Shown here piece after piece: positions 62,763 to 64,000 of a stretch of 64,000 nt of DNA. The first letter of the stretch is position 1, and each line of letters begins with the position of its first letter. The notes under the pieces are model-generated. The model did not search any database, was not told the origin of the DNA, and was given only the letters and a program-made list of their open reading frames with translations. The position numbers were made by a program, and so were the translations under genes. The stretch lies in NCBI GenBank assembly GCA_019347715.1, contig JAHWKU010000008.1, forward strand, positions 25,051 through 89,050, read 5' to 3'. Source of the DNA: Actinomycetota bacterium (GTDB taxonomy: Bacteria; Actinomycetota; CADDZG01; JAHWKV01).

Positions 62763-63260
62763 TCACCGAGCCAGCTTGATCAGGTTGCCCATCCGGCTCG
62801 AATTGATATGACATATCGCTAGGCCAAGAGCATCCGCCGAGTCTGGGGTGTCATCCCCGGCCTTCCCGCCGAGCAACTGTCTCACCATGTAGCGGACCTG
62901 CTGCTTTTCGGCGGCCCCGTTGCCTGCGATCGCCATCTTCATCTCGGCGGGGGAATATTCGCGGACGGGATAGCCATGGGTGGCGGCGGCGAGGAGCGCA
63001 AGACCCGAGGCTTGAATCGACGGAATCGCGGTCTTCGAGTTGGCTTTCAGGAACACACGCTCGACGGCTACCGCCTCAGGGCGGAACGTGCCCATCACGT
63101 CCACGAGGCGGTCGAAGACGTAGTTGAGCCTGGTTCCCACAGGGTCTCCGGGCTGAGTGGTGATCGTCTCTTCGTGCACGCACGTGAGGGTCCCCGCTCG
63201 TTCGTCGACCACGCCGACTCCCATACGGGTCAGTCCGGGGTCGATCCCCATGACCCTCAT
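62763..63260 (-). CDS. ruvC: Holliday junction resolvase RuvC
   Basis: Dimeric nuclease that resolves Holliday junctions. Catalytic acidic residues: Asp in MRVMGIDPGLTRMGVGVVDE, Glu in VAVERVFLKANSKTA, and C-terminal Asp residues in DTPDSADALGLAICH. 165 aa. ATG start with AAGGGA upstream. First of the ruvC-A-B unit, 78 bases after yebC. Confidence 0.96.
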   Translation of the reverse strand: MRVMGIDPGLTRMGVGVVDERAGTLTCVHEETITTQPGDPVGTRLNYVFDRLVDVMGTFRPEAVAVERVFLKANSKTAIPSIQASGLALLAAATHGYPVREYSPAEMKMAIAGNGAAEKQQVRYMVRQLLGGKAGDDTPDSADALGLAICHINSSRMGNLIKLAR

Positions 63261-63338
63261 AGATATCCCTTCACTCGAACAAGTGTACGGACGCGATGAT
63301 AGCGAGGACCCAGGACAAGTTTGGGGATTTAGGAGGCG

Positions 63339-64000
63339 TCAGCCAGCGATCTCAGACAGCATTTCCTCTGGGACGTCGAAGTTCGAATAGACCTCCTGGA
63401 CGTCGTCGGAGTCTTCGAGGCCGTCGATCAGCTGCAGCACCTGCCGGGCCGTCTGCCCATCCAGCGGCACAGTCGAATTGGGTTCCATTGAGATTTGGGC
63501 CGATTCGACCTCGAGCCCGGCTTCCGCCAGGGCCGATCGCAGCCGGGCGAGCCCCTCTGGCGGAGAGACGATCAACCACGAATCTCCCTGCTGGCTCAGC
63601 TCATCGGCACCGGCTTCGAGGGCAATGGCTAGGAGGTCGTCCTCATCCACCGACGTCTTTTCGACCAGAACCGTCCCCTTGCGGGTGAACATCCACGCGA
63701 CCGACCCAGGGTCGCCCAGGCTTCCTCCCCCATTCGAGAAGATTCGACGGATCTCCGCGGCGGCGCGATTGCGATTGTCGGTCAACACCTCGACGATGAT
63801 GGCGACCCCGCCGGGACCGTAGCCCTCGTAGTGCAGCGTCTCGTAGCTCGATCCGGCCAATTCTCCGGTACCACGCTTGACGGCCCTTTCGATCGTTTCG
63901 TTGGGCATGCTCGCGTCGCGGGCGCGTTGGATGGCGTCGGCCAGGGTTGGATTGGCCTCGACGTTTCCTCCGCCGTCTCGGGCCGCAACCTCGATAGCTC
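63339..64000 (-). CDS. YebC/PmpR family regulatory protein (5' end outside window)
   Basis: YebC-family protein, implicated in transcription regulation and in relief of ribosome stalling at proline stretches. The frame runs off the window's right edge; an in-frame ATG at 63908 lies inside the domain. Seen: MPNETIERAVKRGTGELAGS, YETLHYEGYGPGGVAIIVEV, DNRNRAAAEIRRIFSNGGGS and a C-terminal region. About 220 residues are present of a usual 240-250. Its position before ruvC is the common bacterial order. Confidence 0.95.
   Translation of the reverse strand, partial: AIEVAARDGGGNVEANPTLADAIQRARDASMPNETIERAVKRGTGELAGSSYETLHYEGYGPGGVAIIVEVLTDNRNRAAAEIRRIFSNGGGSLGDPGSVAWMFTRKGTVLVEKTSVDEDDLLAIALEAGADELSQQGDSWLIVSPPEGLARLRSALAEAGLEVESAQISMEPNSTVPLDGQTARQVLQLIDGLEDSDDVQEVYSNFDVPEEMLSEIAG

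Noticed and set aside
63261..63338. Promoter before ruvC (TACACT as -10)
   Set aside because: No acceptable -35 box; ruvC may be read from yebC.
1..64000. tRNA or rRNA genes, CRISPR arrays, insertion sequences
   Set aside because: None seen: gaps are short, and no repeat-spacer pattern, transposase motif or tRNA-like TTCGA arm with acceptor stem was found by eye.

Overview
The window looks like chromosomal DNA of an actinobacterium (Actinomycetota), probably a deep-branching and perhaps uncultured lineage. The evidence is an actinobacterial-type integration host factor (mIHF) upstream of gmk-rpoZ-coaBC-metK, a DUF222/HNH endonuclease gene, a Cvn-like GTPase/roadblock pair, a moderately high GC content, and many GTG and TTG starts. 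The gene order alaS-ruvX-mltG-aroE-[pilus genes]-aroC-aroK-aroB-aroQ-pepQ-efp-nusB-pyrR-pyrB-pyrC-carA-carB-pyr genes-mihF-gmk-rpoZ-coaBC-metK resembles, from memory, the order in mycobacteria and other actinobacteria. Almost everything is read from the minus strand. Only three genes are on the plus strand: an O-antigen-ligase-like gene, an HNH gene and an HD-GYP response regulator.

Reading along the plus coordinates: 1-3.4 kb holds metK (cut by the window edge), coaBC, rpoZ, gmk and mihF, expressed from a promoter with a perfect TATAAT. 3.4-13.4 kb is a complete UMP-synthesis operon (pyrR-B-C-carA-[37-aa basic ORF]-carB-pyrK-D-F), preceded by a leader with a promoter, a PyrR-type RNA loop and a terminator-like hairpin. 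13.4-18.7 kb holds nusB, efp, an M24 peptidase and aroQ-B-K-C. 18.9-36.9 kb is a complete type IV pilus (T4P) locus inserted between aroC and aroE: roadblock, DUF4388, GTPase, an unknown protein, pilB, pilT, pilC, pilA, four minor pilin-like genes, pilD, a small HTH gene and pilM-N-O-P. 37-43.3 kb holds aroE, mltG, ruvX, alaS and rarA. 43.3-47.2 kb is a small accessory patch (52-aa membrane protein, APH-family kinase, cupin-VOC fusion, Nudix, HNH). 47.3-53.1 kb holds aspS, hisS, dtd and rel. 53.1-57.6 kb is a signalling patch (receiver, histidine kinase, DUF11-like protein, DHp-only protein, HD-GYP regulator). 57.5-64 kb holds apt, secDF (fused), yajC, DUF2905, ruvB-A-C and a partial yebC.

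The most interesting part is a cyclic-di-GMP/pilus theme. The major pilin gene pilA has a clear c-di-GMP-I (GEMM-I) riboswitch in its leader, with an 11-nt segment complementary to the bases just before the pilA ribosome binding site. PilB carries an MshEN-type N-terminus of the kind that binds c-di-GMP, a DUF4388 protein in the same operon has similar repeats, and an HD-GYP phosphodiesterase response regulator is encoded about 25 kb away. A Cvn/Mgl-like GTPase-roadblock pair heads the pilus operon and probably sets where or when pili are active.

Other points: gmk has no standard start codon ahead of its P-loop (an ATA sits in an ATAG overlap with the mihF stop); a 37-aa basic ORF is coupled at both ends between carA and carB; a DHp-only histidine-kinase fragment sits upstream of a kinase/receiver pair and rel. 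No gene-free stretch exceeds 300 bases. I saw no tRNA, rRNA, CRISPR array or insertion sequence.
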